A stretch of 64,000 nt of DNA from Sphaerulina vaccinii (lineage: Eukaryota > Ascomycota > Dothideomycetes > Mycosphaerellales > Mycosphaerellaceae). Every line of letters starts with the position of its first letter. The first letter of the stretch is position 1. The notes under the pieces were generated by a model. It worked only from the letters and a program-made list of their open reading frames with translations. It was not told where the DNA came from and did no database searches. Shown here piece after piece: positions 53,501 to 64,000 of the stretch. The stretch is taken from the NCBI GenBank assembly GCA_022570795.1, contig JAKUDP010000003.1, positions 1,364,001 through 1,428,000 on the forward strand, given 5' to 3'. A program made the position numbers and the translations under genes.

Positions 53501-54490
53501 TATACAAATTCCTTAAGAAAGTACTATTTGTACTAGGCAACGAGAGGTTTATAGTAGAGTCTTAGGCCTATCGACTACTTGACGCCCTATTAATCGCAGA
53601 CTAGGGACTACCTATAGTAATTGTCTCTAACTGCGACCCGAAGTTTACGTTAATACTATAGAAGACTTTCTTTAATAGGCTAGGCTACAAGCTCCTTATA
53701 TCGACGTCGTATTACTTATAGACGGACGGCTAATCCGAGCGCACAAACCAAATAATAGAGATCGCGCTACGATACTATATACTTAGATACCTAGATAGTA
53801 TACTAGAATAGAAGTACATTCTACTATATATATAGTTTACCTTTAACAATTTAGTTAATACGTCTATAGGCTACTTACTAAATAAACTAGTACTAGGCTT
53901 CAAGCCTAGAGAAGTATAAGACTTAGACGCTCCTATAATGCCGAGCGTATAGGCTTATATAGTTATAAGATAGGAGGCTAGTAATAGTATCGACTACGCC
54001 TAGGCTATAATAAAACGTCGATACGACAAGGGCTACGAGGTATAGAAACTAATAGTTAGAGGAATAGTATATTTATACCTAAAGTACTATAGCCTGCCCG
54101 GATCTATTAATAGGAAGCTTATACTACCGAGAGTCGGTCCTTTTAGAATCCTATATATTATAGAATTAGGCCTCGTGTATATACTAGAGCTACCTACGTA
54201 TTAGTATATATACCTAGTTATATCTATTACTAAACTAGAACTACTTCCTACTACTATAGATCCTTATAATCGACTACGACGGGAGCCTGCATGCTTCCGA
54301 GTTAATAACGAGGTTTAAAAACTATCTAAGCTTATCGATAGACGCGCGAGAAAGCTATAGATATCGAAGAAGGAGATCGTCGAATATAAGGTCTGCTTTA
54401 AGAACTATAGACTAGAGGTAGATATATAGATACTAGAGCGCGACCTACCTATAAGGCTAGTCTGCTAGTATAAGAAGTAATAACCTATAG
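50560..54490 (+). pseudogene. Degraded gypsy pol: protease, RT, RNase H, integrase, chromodomain
   Basis: Landmarks on the plus strand: protease LDSGNPFTIV at about 50604-50633; reverse transcriptase around 51700-52300, with AYINNIIIYS at about 52063-52092; RNase H with PLFVLIDASKQRGFG near 52550. The integrase core has a first Asp in TIDFVIGL near 53440, a second in SNCDPKF near 53630 and a Glu in SERTNQ near 53740. A chromodomain-like stretch VEYKVCFKNYRLEVDIWILERDLP lies at about 54380-54450. The catalytic RT pair, normally two Asp, reads Asn-Asn here (52072-52077), the outcome expected from G to A change. Stops throughout make it non-functional. No ORF of normal length survives; the longest piece is 61 codons. 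Confidence 0.85.
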
Positions 54491-54633
54491 TTACGCTATT
54501 ATAGTATCTATATTACTATATCGTAGCACCTTAGCCTACGCTAGTATTACTATATATATATTAAGTACTACGATAATAGAGCGATACTACGATAATAGAG
54601 CTACGGGAAGTATTATCTATAATATATTTACTA

Positions 54634-54638
54634 AATAT
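54634..54638. repeat. Target-site duplication AATAT of the nested element, left copy
   Basis: AATAT precedes the left copia LTR and recurs at 61401-61405 right after the right one. In TA-rich DNA the match is less decisive than AATGC, but its position is exact. Confidence 0.75.
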
Positions 54639-54987
54639 TGTCGAAAATAGCTCCTCTAAAGTAATCTAATAAAGGACACCCTAGATTCCCAAATATCGGA
54701 GGTAAAGGTAGATATATAAGCAGAGTTGAACTTGGAATCAATCTTTTACTAGCTAATACTTAGGGAGATATAGTACTATATTAGGAACTAAAGAACTATT
54801 TAGAGAAGATAAGTTAATTAAGTTAGTTAAGAAAGAGAAAAGAGAGAAACCTCTACCTATATAGAAAGCTATGTTCCTCCCCTAAGTTACCTAATCTGTC
54901 CTAATCGGGATGGACCCTACTAAGCGCTAAGAATACTATTTACTAACTCCTAAGATATTACTCTGTCTTGTCTACTAATCTTTAATA
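54639..54987 (-). repeat. Copia LTR, left (3' LTR in element orientation)
   Basis: Plus-strand sequence begins TGTCGAAAATAGC and ends CTAATCTTTAATA. It matches 61053-61400 with scattered transitions and one 1-bp length difference. Confidence 0.9.
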
Positions 54988-57900
54988 CTTCTACTTAGCC
55001 AAATAGGGTAATCTTAACTAAATAGTTATATTAGTTTGAGATTCCTACTTAGTTATTAATAGGAATACTACTAACCAATTATTTCTATAGATAGAAATTA
55101 TTCAAATTCCTCTATCTTAAAATCTAAGATATCTAAGATGCTACCTACTATAAGGTCCTCTAAGCCGAGCTCTGTTCTACCAAAGCATATTAGGATATTC
55201 TAGCCTAAGGAAAGTAATAATTACTGCGACCGAATTGTAAGTCCCAGAGTTATTATAATATAATCCTTTCTAACTTATAATAGGAACTCTATAAAGAAGC
55301 CCTCTTTAACTTTCTCGAAGAGTACTACCGATTCTAGAATATAGTTGAATCTCTAGTCAGAAAAGCATATACTATAGTTAGTATTCTTAGAGATATTTAG
55401 GATTAGAAGAAGTATAAGCTTCTCCTAGAGTGGACTTAGGCAGTTAAAGAAGTTTGGAATATAACTATGTTCTTTAAGAGTATTTTAACTAAAGCTTTAG
55501 TAGTATAGAAGGAGTATAAGGATATCTCTCCAGACGATAGGAAGAAGGTAAAGGAAGCAATTAAGGAGTTTGTTAAGAAGGCTCTAAGACTAGAGTTAAA
55601 GTAGTATTTCTAGTTAATAAATAAATAAGAGTTTCTATTTCTTTTATCTCTCTTTATCTCTTCTTTTTATCTTTTAACTTAGGAAAAAAATCCTACTTAA
55701 AATAGAGTTAGGCAAGGAATTCTTTGAACTATAGACTAGTTTTTAGCTTAGTAAGTCTATCTGCGGCTATCTCTTTAGTATTGCAATATTCTATAGAGAT
55801 AAGCCTATTCTACTAGAGTCTCCTAACTGCATTATACTATATATTAATATGTTTTAACTTATTATATATATAAGTATCTTTTATAAGAGTTAGGCATACC
55901 TAGTTGTCTCCTCTAATTAGGACAGGCCTAATTAATGCTACTATATCTTAGTTTCTAAGAATCTTTGGTTAGTAGGAGTATTCTCCTACTAACTTAGGGC
56001 ATCCAAGCTCTCTTAGAAGAGATCTAAGAAACTAGGACTGCTTAGTATAGGCTCCTATAGCTATGTACTTAGCTTCTATTATAGATATAGCAATAGATTT
56101 CTATTTCTTACTTATCTAGGACACTAGGGCTCTATAGAGAAAGAATATATATTCTAAGATAGATACTCTATTAGACTTGTCTATAGCATAGTTAGAGTCT
56201 ATATACCTAATTAGATTTCTACTACCTCTTCTAAAAACTAATCCAAGTAATAGATTTGATCTTAGATACCTAGTAAGTTTCTTAAGGGCTTTCTTGTAGC
56301 TAACTATTAGGTCTCCTATATAGGAGCTTAGTCTTCTAAGAGCAAAGGAAATGTCTGGCCTACTAATTGTAGCTAGCTATATCTATATTCTAATAAGTAA
56401 TTAGTATTCCTACTTATTATATCTCTTATCCTTATATCTAGCTAGCTTTAAGCTCTTATAGCTATCTATAGGTAAGTAGGTTGGACTTAATATATCCTAA
56501 CTTATTCCTAGCTTAGCTAGGTTCTCTAAGATATAGTATTCTTAGTCTAGCTTTAGCTATCTAGCTTTCCTATCTCTTCTAATTCTTATTTCTAGGAGCT
56601 TATTAGGTTCCTTTAGATCCTTAATTTTAAAGAATCTAGCTAGCTATACCTTGAACTACTCTATATCCTTAATTCTCTTACCTGCAATTAGTATATTATT
56701 AATATAGATAATAAGTATTAGACTCTTTCTTTCTTTATAAACTAGAAGATAGGGATCTATCTCTAATTATCTAAATCCAATCTCTTTTATCTTTGAAATA
56801 TAGAGCTAATTCTAGTCTCTTGCTACCTACTTTAGGCTATAGAGACTCCTTAGCATTTTTAGTACTATTCTAATTAGCAACTTAACTTCTAGAGGTGGGA
56901 TTATATAGATATTTTTATAAAGAGTACTCTCTATAAATGCATTTAATATATCTACTTAGTAGAGCTCTAGATCTCTCTTATATATAATAGCTATAAATAC
57001 TCTAAGAGTATCCTACCTAACTATTAGGGCAAAAGTATCTATAAAGTCTACTCCAAACTTCTAAGAGAATCCTCTTATAACTAGTCTTGCCTTGAACTTG
57101 TTAATAGCTCTACTAATTCTTCTCTTAATATTAAAGACCTATTTTAATATAATTAGGTTAGCTCCCTTTAGAGGAACTTCCTAAGTCTAGGTATTATTTG
57201 CTACTAGTATATTAAGTTTATTTTGGATAGCTTCCCTCTATAGGTGTCCCTACTTTAGGTTATTAATAGCCTCTTTATATAACTTAGGAATTGGTACTTC
57301 CTATCTATATTTAGCCTTAGTAATAATAGCTAATAGGGCTTTCTCTATATTCTTTAGGGTAATAAAGAATACAATCTTTTTAATCTCTTCTAGAAATTTA
57401 GAATCCTAAAGTTAACTTAGGTTAAATAATATTAATAAGAAGAAGGCTTTCTTATAGGAGTCCTTACTTCTCTTCTTAGAGTCCTTATCTTCTAAGCCTG
57501 TCTTAATAGATGTTAGTATATCTGTCCCTTCTAATCTAATAGGTTTTAGTTTTCTATTAAACCTATTAGGTTCCCTAGATACTTTTCTCTTTCTAGAGAT
57601 AGGCTAATTAGACTACTTCTAGGAACTTGTCTTTTCTAGTCTAATAGGCTTTAGCTTTCCTACAAATCTATCTAGTTCTATAGAGGCCTTTCTTTTCTTA
57701 GAATAGGTAGTAGGGCCCCTAGAGGCCTAACTATAGGACTGCTTAGAAGGATACTTTCTCTAAGTTTGACTTCTTATTATCCTTAGTTAATCTATTCTTT
57801 CTAGCTCTAAATTTTTGGTTTCCTTCTTAGGAAACTTTGTATATTCCCCTATATCCTTTAGAGGAGGAGGGAGTTATATAAAGAGCTTCTTTAGCTCCTT

Positions 57901-60900
57901 TGGACTTTCTTTTCTAGGCTTGTTATCCTAAGTATTAGCTTTGCTACTTACCTAGGGAGTAGATATCTGCCTAGTAACTTGTAATACTAGCTCTAGGCTA
58001 GAAGAGGGTATAGGTTAACTAGGCTTAGGTAGTCTCCTAACTAGTCTCCTTATAGGAGCTAAGCTTAGGAGATTCTTAGTTATAATCCTAAGATCCAAAT
58101 TACTACCTAGCTTGTTCTTAAAGAAATCTATATTTAAGTACTATTTAATAGCTCTTATATCTAGTTTCTAGAATATCTAGGCTTTAGCTATTTTATTAAT
58201 ATATCTAATAAAGATAGTATCTTTTCCTCTATTTATTAACTTGTTACTTCTTGCCTATTAAGGCTAGGCTCTTGTATCTATATAGACTGTTGCCTAATAG
58301 CCCTATACCCTTAGGTAAGAAACTATAGGCCTAATCCTATTAAAGGCTTTATTAGGTAAAAGCTTCTATCCTTTAGTTTCTAGTCTATTTAGTAGCTTAT
58401 TCCTTATATAGGTCTAAGTATTAAGTGCCTCTAGCTAGAACTTAATTAGTATCTTGCTCTCTTCTAGTATTGCTCTAATAGAGTTCTCTAATATCTAGAT
58501 AGATCTCTCTACTACTCTATTCTATAGGGAGTTATAGGCCTTAGTAGTTTCTAGGTCAATTCTAAGATTCTTCTTCTACTATTTAACTAAAGCGATAAGC
58601 TCTCTAGTATTGTTAATTCTAATAGCTTTTAACTTAGTACTAGATTGTCTCTTAGCTTTGAGTCTCTAGTTCTAAAGAGCCTATATAGTATCTATTCTTC
58701 TCTTAAGAGGGAAGGCCTATTTCTTCCTTAAGAAGTTATTAACAATTTTAAGCTAGTACTTAAAACTAAGTCTTAATTCTAGGAGTAGACTATAGATATC
58801 TATAGAGACTAGAGATAGTCTCTTAGGTCTTCTCTTTGTTACTTTGCTAAGATGCTTCTTTATATTAGTAATAGAATAGACTCTATAGGTATGCTTATCT
58901 TTTTCTTTTAGAGTTAGAATCTCCTAATTAAAGTTAGTAACCTTATAGAGGTCTTTTAGTAGACCTTTGCCAAAGTGTGCAAATCTCCTATACTATAGCT
59001 CCTACTATTTCAGATCCTTTTCTAATAGTGCAGCTATAGCTACATCCTCCTCTACTTTATTAGTATATAATAAGTAATATACTCTTTCTTATAGAAGTAG
59101 TAAAATCTTATTAATAAATAGAATACCTCTTTTAATTCTAGTCTTAACTACTATCTAACCTTTAGGAGAAATAAGGGAGAAAGAAGGTTTCTAAACTCTA
59201 AACTATTTGCTAAATTAGTTCTAAGAAATAAGGCTAACTCTAAGATTAGGTATAAAGAGCACTTTTACTAGAAGAACTTTTCTTCCTATCTTTCCTCTTA
59301 TCTATACTAACCCTCTATATATTATATAGAGATATCTACCTCCTACTTTTACCTAGACCTTCTTAATAAGTAGTTCTAGGCTTCTAAAGAGGTAAACTTA
59401 GTTAGTTATATATAATAAGGTATAGGAGTCCAAGAGCTATTACTAGGATAATAACTTGCCTTTAGCTTCTATAGTAGAGTGAGCCACTTTATTAGTTTTA
59501 TTACCTTCAGATAGTAATTCACTCCTAGATTTGGAGCCTAACTTGTTAGACTCTAATTGGCTTTCCTCTTAGGTAGAAAATCCTTTTTTGGACTTCGAGG
59601 ATAACTTCTCAAGCCTAAGCAGCTAGTAGCTTATCTTCTTTATAAGCTTCTTAAGGTCTTTATATAAAGATGACCTCTAAGGACCTCTCTTTAAGAGTCT
59701 CTTATTCTTGGGAGAGGGACTCCTCCTCTTAGTAGAGGATTTCCTATCCTTCCTATTAGAGCTTAGTCTAAAAGATAAGAGTGCTCTACTTCTTAGAGCT
59801 GCAGTCTGCTACTTAATAGCCTTCTTAGCTTTTAACAACTCGGGATAGTCTTTAAACTAGTGCTTTCTATTCTTATAGAGTAAGTACTAAGGCGGGCTTC
59901 TCCCTATAATAGAGGAATAGCTATATTTAAGGTCTGAGTTATCTCTTGCCTCTTAGAATTTAAGTATAAGGAGTATAGTATCTATATCTAGGCTAGGTTA
60001 GGTTATTAGGGCGTTCTTAGTTGATTTATATAAAGGAGGGAGAGATTAGAGGAGATGTTTTATCCTCTTGCTAGGTATCTAATAATAACTCTTCTAGGGA
60101 TCAATCTCTATAATTCTTTTACCTAGTTTGGCAAGGTATAACCAAGCTGCCCTTATTATATCTTCTAGCCCTATCCTAAAGGTTACAAATTGCTTAACTA
60201 GTCCAATCGCTTAGGCTATTAATACTCTACTATATTTGTTCTAGAGTATTACCTATATCTCTATAGCATAATCTATTTAATACTAGGTATTAAGTTCTAG
60301 TTTATTATTATTAGAAATATAGCTTCTAATACTATATCTGCATATAGTATTGTCTTTAGTATATATAGGTATATTAAATATTGCAATTCTTGTACTTAGA
60401 TTAGAGATTATCTCTACTCTGCTCTATTCTAGATAGTACTCTAGAGATAGGAGTCCTAAGATAACCTCCTACTATCCTTTCTCTTTAAGCTTATCTTATT
60501 ATAGCTTAAACTATCTTCTCTAGTTAGATCTTTTAAGTATAGGAATCTTGTCCCTTCTGCCTTCTCTTTCTATATCTATAGTTGTTGAAATAAAGTAGGA
60601 AATAAAGTATATTCGTAATAGAGTCGCTTAGGCTAGCTAAGGTTCTAGAGGTTGGACTAGAAGTATAGGTTGGTATAAAGAAGACTAGCTTCTTATATCG
60701 GTCCAGAGAAGAGGGAAAAAGGTAGTATAGTATTAGTATATACTAGGACTTAGGTCTATCTCTCCTAGTAGAACTTCGGCAGTCTGCTCTTAGGCTTTTA
60801 ACTCTTCTAATATACTTTGCTATTTATAGTAGTAGGGAGTTACAAAGAGTATTAGTTAAGAGTAAAGATATTCTACTTAACCTTATAGGGCCTTTAGTAT

Positions 60901-61036
60901 CTTATCTATAACTTGGGTGCAAACTAAGCTCCTTTATAGTATAGCTAGAGATGCCTCTAACTTCTAGATGTTTTTAGCTATAGGCTAGGGATATAAGTAA
61001 CCTATACTAATATAGGTTGCTTAAGTTCAGTTACTA
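54988..61036 (-). pseudogene. Degraded copia gag-pol
   Basis: Read from high to low coordinates: a gag part (roughly 60.9-59.5 kb, no secure motif); integrase, with a Q/NxxVVERS-like C-terminal motif near 58.5 kb; reverse transcriptase at about 57.1-56.4 kb; and RNase H at about 56.1-55.9 kb. All frames carry many stops. The catalytic Asp pair of RT and the Glu of the TEAEY-type RNase H motif (now EAKY) have been changed, in line with G to A transitions. Confidence 0.78.
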
Positions 61037-61052
61037 TACTAGGCTCATAACC
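61037..61052 (-). other. Copia primer-binding site, initiator-Met half-tRNA type
   Basis: Directly inside the right LTR the plus strand reads TACTAGGCTCATAACC, so the element (minus) strand reads GGTTATGAGCCTAGTA. This is complementary to the anticodon stem-loop of eukaryotic initiator-Met tRNA (loop CTCATAA). Fungal and insect copia-type elements commonly prime from a cleaved iMet tRNA in this way. It fixes the minus-strand orientation. Confidence 0.78.
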
Positions 61053-61400
61053 TGTCGAAAATAGCTTCTCTAAAGTAATCTAATAAAGGACACTCTAGAT
61101 TCCCAAATGTCGGAGGTAAAGGTAGATAATAAGTAGAGTTGAACTTAGAATTAATCTTTTACTAGCTAATACTTAGGGAGATGCAGTACTATATTAGGAA
61201 CTAAAGAACTATTTAGAGAAAATAAGTTAATTAAGTTAGTTAAGAAAGAGAAAAGAGAGAAACCTCTACCTATATAGAAAGCTATATTCCTCCCCTAAGT
61301 TACCTAATCTATCCCAATCGGGATAGACTCTGCCAAGCGCTAAGGATACTATTTACTAACTCCTAAGATATTACTCTATCTTGTCTACTAATCTTTAATA
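61053..61400 (-). repeat. Copia LTR, right (5' LTR in element orientation)
   Basis: Plus-strand sequence begins TGTCGAAAATAGC and ends CTAATCTTTAATA. It is the direct-repeat partner of 54639-54987. Confidence 0.9.
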
Positions 61401-61405
61401 AATAT
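61401..61405. repeat. Target-site duplication AATAT of the nested element, right copy
   Basis: Second copy of AATAT, flanking the right copia LTR. Confidence 0.75.
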
Positions 61406-61599
61406 TCCTATTATTCAAACCCTATTTACTAGATTTTAGGGTCTAGATACGTCTATTTTAGGTACTAGCGCGTTTTATCTTTCTTAGCTATATATTATAG
61501 TTGTTTCTTACTTTGGCAAACCTTATTCCTTTCCCTCTATATAATAGCTATCCTTCCGAAACTCCTACTACTACTACTTTATAATAAGAAGTAGCCCGC

Positions 61600-63400
61600 C
61601 TAGCTACTACCAACCGCCCGCCGGCGTATCTAGACTTAGATATATAAGCTCTATTTTCTTCTTATCTAATAGTAAATCTATTAAGAAGGACCTACTTAAA
61701 GTTAGGGAGGCTACAAAGGTCCCGAGGCCTTTATAAGGACTAATTAATACTAAAACCTTTAAGATTATCGAAGCGCGCGTAGTATACGAGTTAGCTACAG
61801 AGGTACCCTAACGCCTTGTAATAGCATAGGTAGATCGATTAGTAAAATATATATAAAAGAATACTATAGCTTCCCTATTACCTACTCTATCTATCTAATC
61901 TACGCTACTACGACAAGAGTTTAATAATAAGCTTGACCTAGATAATCTAGTCTAGAAACAACTATAGCGCGATAGGAAGCAACGAGAATATATACAAGTA
62001 GGTTTCGTCGTAGAGAGGCTTCGACTAGGTCGACTAGAACACTAGAAGCTAGTTCTATAACTATATATAGTAAGGAAGTTACCTGAGATCCCGGAAGCTA
62101 CTAACGATAACAAGGAGATAAGGCTAGTAGTTTTATAGCCGAAATCAAAGGTACTACAAAAGACCTACAAGCTACGTCTAGCCCTACTACTAGCTAGCAA
62201 CGACGAGGCGACGTTATCTACTAAAACTCTAGAGCTACTAAAGCCGAAGTTAAAGACAAAGGCTCGCAAGCTATGTCTAGCCCTACTACTAGCTAGCGAC
62301 GACGAGATAGAAGAAGATGTCCTATTGCTACTAAAGCCGAAGTTAAAGACAAAGGCTCGCAAGCAATAGCTAGTCTTACTACTAGAGCCCGACGTTCTAG
62401 CTATAGTAAAGACTCGCAAGTAGAAGTTACTCTACGACGACGATACTAATACGACGCTAGTATAGAAGATAGCTAGGAAGCATCTAGCCTCTTCTAGCAA
62501 GAGTAAGAACATGCCTATAAAGACTCTCCTAGCCTTTCCTAGGTACGCTACTATACTAAAGAAAATTAAGATTCTACTAACTAATAATAGTTTCAAGAAG
62601 GTCGATATAGTCGATATATTACTAAAGATATATATAGTCTATATCGACTCCTTAGGATATATATATATAAAGAAAGGTATAAAGGATAAGGATAATAGAA
62701 CTATAGATATTAACTCTAGTATATTACTAGCTAAGGGCGACTTTGCAGAGATCGAAATTAATATAACTATATAGTAGCTTTAGGTAGCAGCCTTAGTAGC
62801 ACAACGAGCACTAGCGAGATAGTAATATAATATAATTAAGAAGGCTATACTTAACTTTAACTAGTTCTATAATAGCGACTTCGAGCCGAAGTATATTAGC
62901 GCTTACGTCGGGCCTATTTATAAGGAGTCTATAGACGCCGCGACCCTGCTCAACTAACAGGTCGCTATACTAAATATAGTTAACTAATATAGAGATAATA
63001 AGGAATTCCGAGAGTAGTTAGATAGATATATATTCCTATCTATTAATATAGACGACAAGGACGCTACGATGCTATATGCTACTAAGAAGATTACGAAAAT
63101 AGTTGAGTCTTATACAAACGCTAGCTTCGGCGAGTATATACTCGCTAAGGTTGCATCCGATATTACCGAGGAATCTAATAACAACTTCGAGTATTAGGCG
63201 AAGAAGCATTGAACTACTACCTATCTACTACAACTATACAAGCTTACTATATATCGATAATATACTTACGATATATTATAACAAGCTTATAAGACAAGTT
63301 CAAGCACCCCTAGAGGCAAGCTAGGACGGCAGCTCTACAAGGCTGTCTATGAAAACAACTACGGGCCTATCTAGTAGCTACTTACTAGAGACGACGTCCT
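61600..63400 (+). pseudogene. Extra degraded reading frame 3' of gypsy pol
   Basis: After the chromodomain the gypsy element continues for about 2.1 kb (interrupted by copia) before its 3' LTR. On the plus strand this part has long coding-like stretches broken by TAG/TAA. These include IKKDLLKVREATKVPRP, a Lys/Leu-rich repeated segment (KPKLKTKARKLCLALLLASD), an 87-codon open piece at 62511-62774, and FEPKYISAYVGPIYKESIDA and TKIVESYTNASFGEYILAKV near 62880-63150. Composition and stop pattern match the rest of the element, so it belonged to it when RIP acted. I recognise no domain. It could be a third ORF of the element, captured host sequence, or a remnant of another transposon. Confidence 0.55.
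62171..62365 (+). repeat. Imperfect tandem repeat inside the extra gypsy frame
   Basis: CTACTAAAGCCGAAGTTAAA occurs at 62235 and 62328 (93-bp spacing), and GCT(A)CGTCTAGCCCTACTAC-like sequence at 62171 and 62270 (99-bp spacing). On the plus strand the unit encodes a Leu/Lys/Ala-rich peptide repeat. Confidence 0.8.
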
Positions 63401-63529
63401 ATCTTAATGCATTACGCATTTGGCGAGGAGAGAACTACTAGGGGTTAGGGACTTACGCAGATTGAGAGAGTACTATATACGAGGAATGGTATAGTCGCGA
63501 GGGCGCGACGAGAGCAAAAAAGCCGGCAC

Positions 63530-63640
63530 TGTTACGTAAGAGCTTGGCACCTGACACTCAGCCTTACACCTTCCACTTAGATAGCAGACTCTCTCAATCA
63601 ACAATACTACTACACACGTCTTTGACACGCTTTCCTACCA
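63530..63640 (+). repeat. Gypsy 3' LTR, 111 bp, unmutated
   Basis: Begins TGTTACGTAAGAGC and ends TTTCCTACCA. It keeps all its CpA and CpG sites where the 5' LTR has lost seven. It is followed at once by AATGC. Confidence 0.9.
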
Positions 63641-63645
63641 AATGC
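63641..63645. repeat. Target-site duplication AATGC, right copy
   Basis: Matches 48319-48323 on the far side of the composite element. Confidence 0.88.
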
Positions 63646-63738
63646 CTTGCTGAGATGCGCACCAATTCATAAGAGCTCATAACTTTTGTGATATCTCATG
63701 CTGAATACACAGCACACTACACCAGTGCACTCTCTCGA

Positions 63739-64000
63739 TCAGCACTTCACCCCCTGCCCACTCGCATTCGTACAATCGTTACAAAAGATCTTTGCCTCGA
63801 AGAACTCCCCTTTACCATCGTCACTCAGCGTCTGGAATGTATATACCAGATCCTTTCCCGGATCATTGAATCTCTCAGCTTGTAACCTTGGATTGTTGTA
63901 CTTCAAGACATTGACAAGTACACCTCCATCCGTAATGTCTGGATCAAAGTGTACATCCAATTCCACACCTCGCTCTTCAGGCGTACATTTGACAACCCAT
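63739..64000 (-). CDS. Hypothetical protein, 3' end only (runs off the window)
   Basis: The minus-strand frame is open from the right edge (WVVKCTPEERGVELDVHFDP...) to a stop at 63739-63741, so 86 codons are visible and the start lies outside. The segment is beta-like (DITDGGVLVNVLKYNN, KDLVYTFQTLSDDGKGEFFEA) and ends with FCNDCTNASGQGVKC. Four Cys are seen in all, including VVKC near the edge, a pattern common in small secreted fungal proteins. Secretion cannot be tested without the N-terminus. It lies 93 bp from the transposon and shows no RIP. Confidence 0.55.
   Translation of the reverse strand, partial: WVVKCTPEERGVELDVHFDPDITDGGVLVNVLKYNNPRLQAERFNDPGKDLVYTFQTLSDDGKGEFFEAKIFCNDCTNASGQGVKC

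Larger units (their letters stand above)
54639..61400 (-). mobile_element. Ty1/copia LTR retrotransposon nested in the gypsy element, RIP-degraded
   Basis: 6.76 kb, bounded by direct LTRs of 349 and 348 bp and the duplication AATAT. Coding is on the minus strand. A primer site complementary to the initiator-Met tRNA anticodon arm adjoins the right LTR. Integrase-like NRVVERS lies near 58500-58530, reverse transcriptase LIIYINNILIAG near 56683-56720, and an RNase H-like EAKYIAIG near 56040-56070. This gag-integrase-RT-RNase H order is that of Ty1/copia. As in the host element, frames are full of TAG/TAA and the RT Asp pair reads Asn-Asn (56695-56700). It inserted after the gypsy element, between pol and the gypsy 3' region. 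Confidence 0.9.
48324..63640 (+). mobile_element. Ty3/gypsy LTR retrotransposon, RIP-degraded, with nested insertion
   Basis: Bounded by 111-bp direct repeats starting TGTTACG (48324-48434, 63530-63640) and flanked by the duplication AATGC. Without the nested copia element it is about 8.5 kb. The plus strand shows, in order, a gag-like charged region, an aspartic protease motif (LDSGNPFTIV), reverse transcriptase, RNase H, an integrase core with D, D and E positions, and a chromodomain-like end. This protease-RT-RH-integrase order is that of Ty3/gypsy chromoviruses. The frames carry dozens of TAG/TAA stops and the DNA is very rich in TA, with few CA or TG dinucleotides, the signature of RIP. 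The element cannot encode its proteins. A purine-rich stretch (GAGAGCAAAAAAG) lies just before the right LTR. The short LTR is unusual for the size. Confidence 0.9.

Noticed and set aside
62165..62419. CRISPR-like array or minus-strand repeat protein
   Set aside because: Only two to three diverged units with unequal spacing, within RIP-mutated transposon DNA of a eukaryote. The plus-strand reading fits the surrounding element.

Overview
The window reads as nuclear DNA of a filamentous ascomycete (Pezizomycotina; Dothideomycetes is my guess from gene style, not something the sequence proves). The signs are short GT-AG introns of 47-117 nt with CTAAC/CTGAC-like branch sites, many divergent gene pairs, fungus-specific families (HET-domain protein, Hsp70-like ATPase, fungal V-ATPase subunit f), and a 15-kb AT-rich block with the hallmark of repeat-induced point mutation (RIP): CpA and TpG are nearly gone, TpA is everywhere, and every transposon frame is full of TAG/TAA.

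Layout. 0.5-2.3 kb: an unrecognised two-exon gene. 2.3-5.3 kb: gene-poor, with a tandem 96-bp duplication and a short tRNA-like repeat. 5.3-9.8 kb: a small Cys-containing ORF, a dual-specificity phosphatase gene broken by one in-frame stop, a mitochondrial-type hypothetical protein, and divergently from it the ER GEF SEC12. 9.8-14.3 kb: gene-poor. 14.3-36.3 kb: a disordered Ser-rich protein, alpha-actinin, a HET-domain protein, UFD1, V-ATPase subunit f, ARPC3, a tubby/LURP-like protein, a GH18 chitinase and a class V myosin. 37.6-45.3 kb: an inverted pair of small paralogues (one intact, one frame-shifted), an Hsp70-like gene with an in-frame TAG, a fungal DNA ligase IV-like protein and cytosolic seryl-tRNA synthetase. 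45.9-48.2 kb: three consecutive small multi-pass membrane proteins, at least two of them related. 48.3-63.6 kb: a RIP-degraded Ty3/gypsy element (111-bp LTRs, target duplication AATGC) with a Ty1/copia element in the opposite orientation nested inside it (about 350-bp LTRs, target duplication AATAT). 63.7-64.0 kb: the 3' end of a gene running off the right edge.

Several genes belong to actin and trafficking machinery (alpha-actinin, ARPC3, myosin V, SEC12, UFD1, V-ATPase f), but they lie among unrelated genes. I read this as ordinary eukaryotic gene order, not a functional cluster. The observations I rate highest are a four-copy, about 150-bp tRNA-like repeat family with conserved ends and a T-run 3' end, the sharp RIP boundary inside the 5' LTR of the gypsy element, the extra reading frame 3' of the gypsy pol gene, and three host genes caught in early decay. 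Exon boundaries were placed by eye from splice signals, reading phase and family resemblance. No alignment or transcript data were available.
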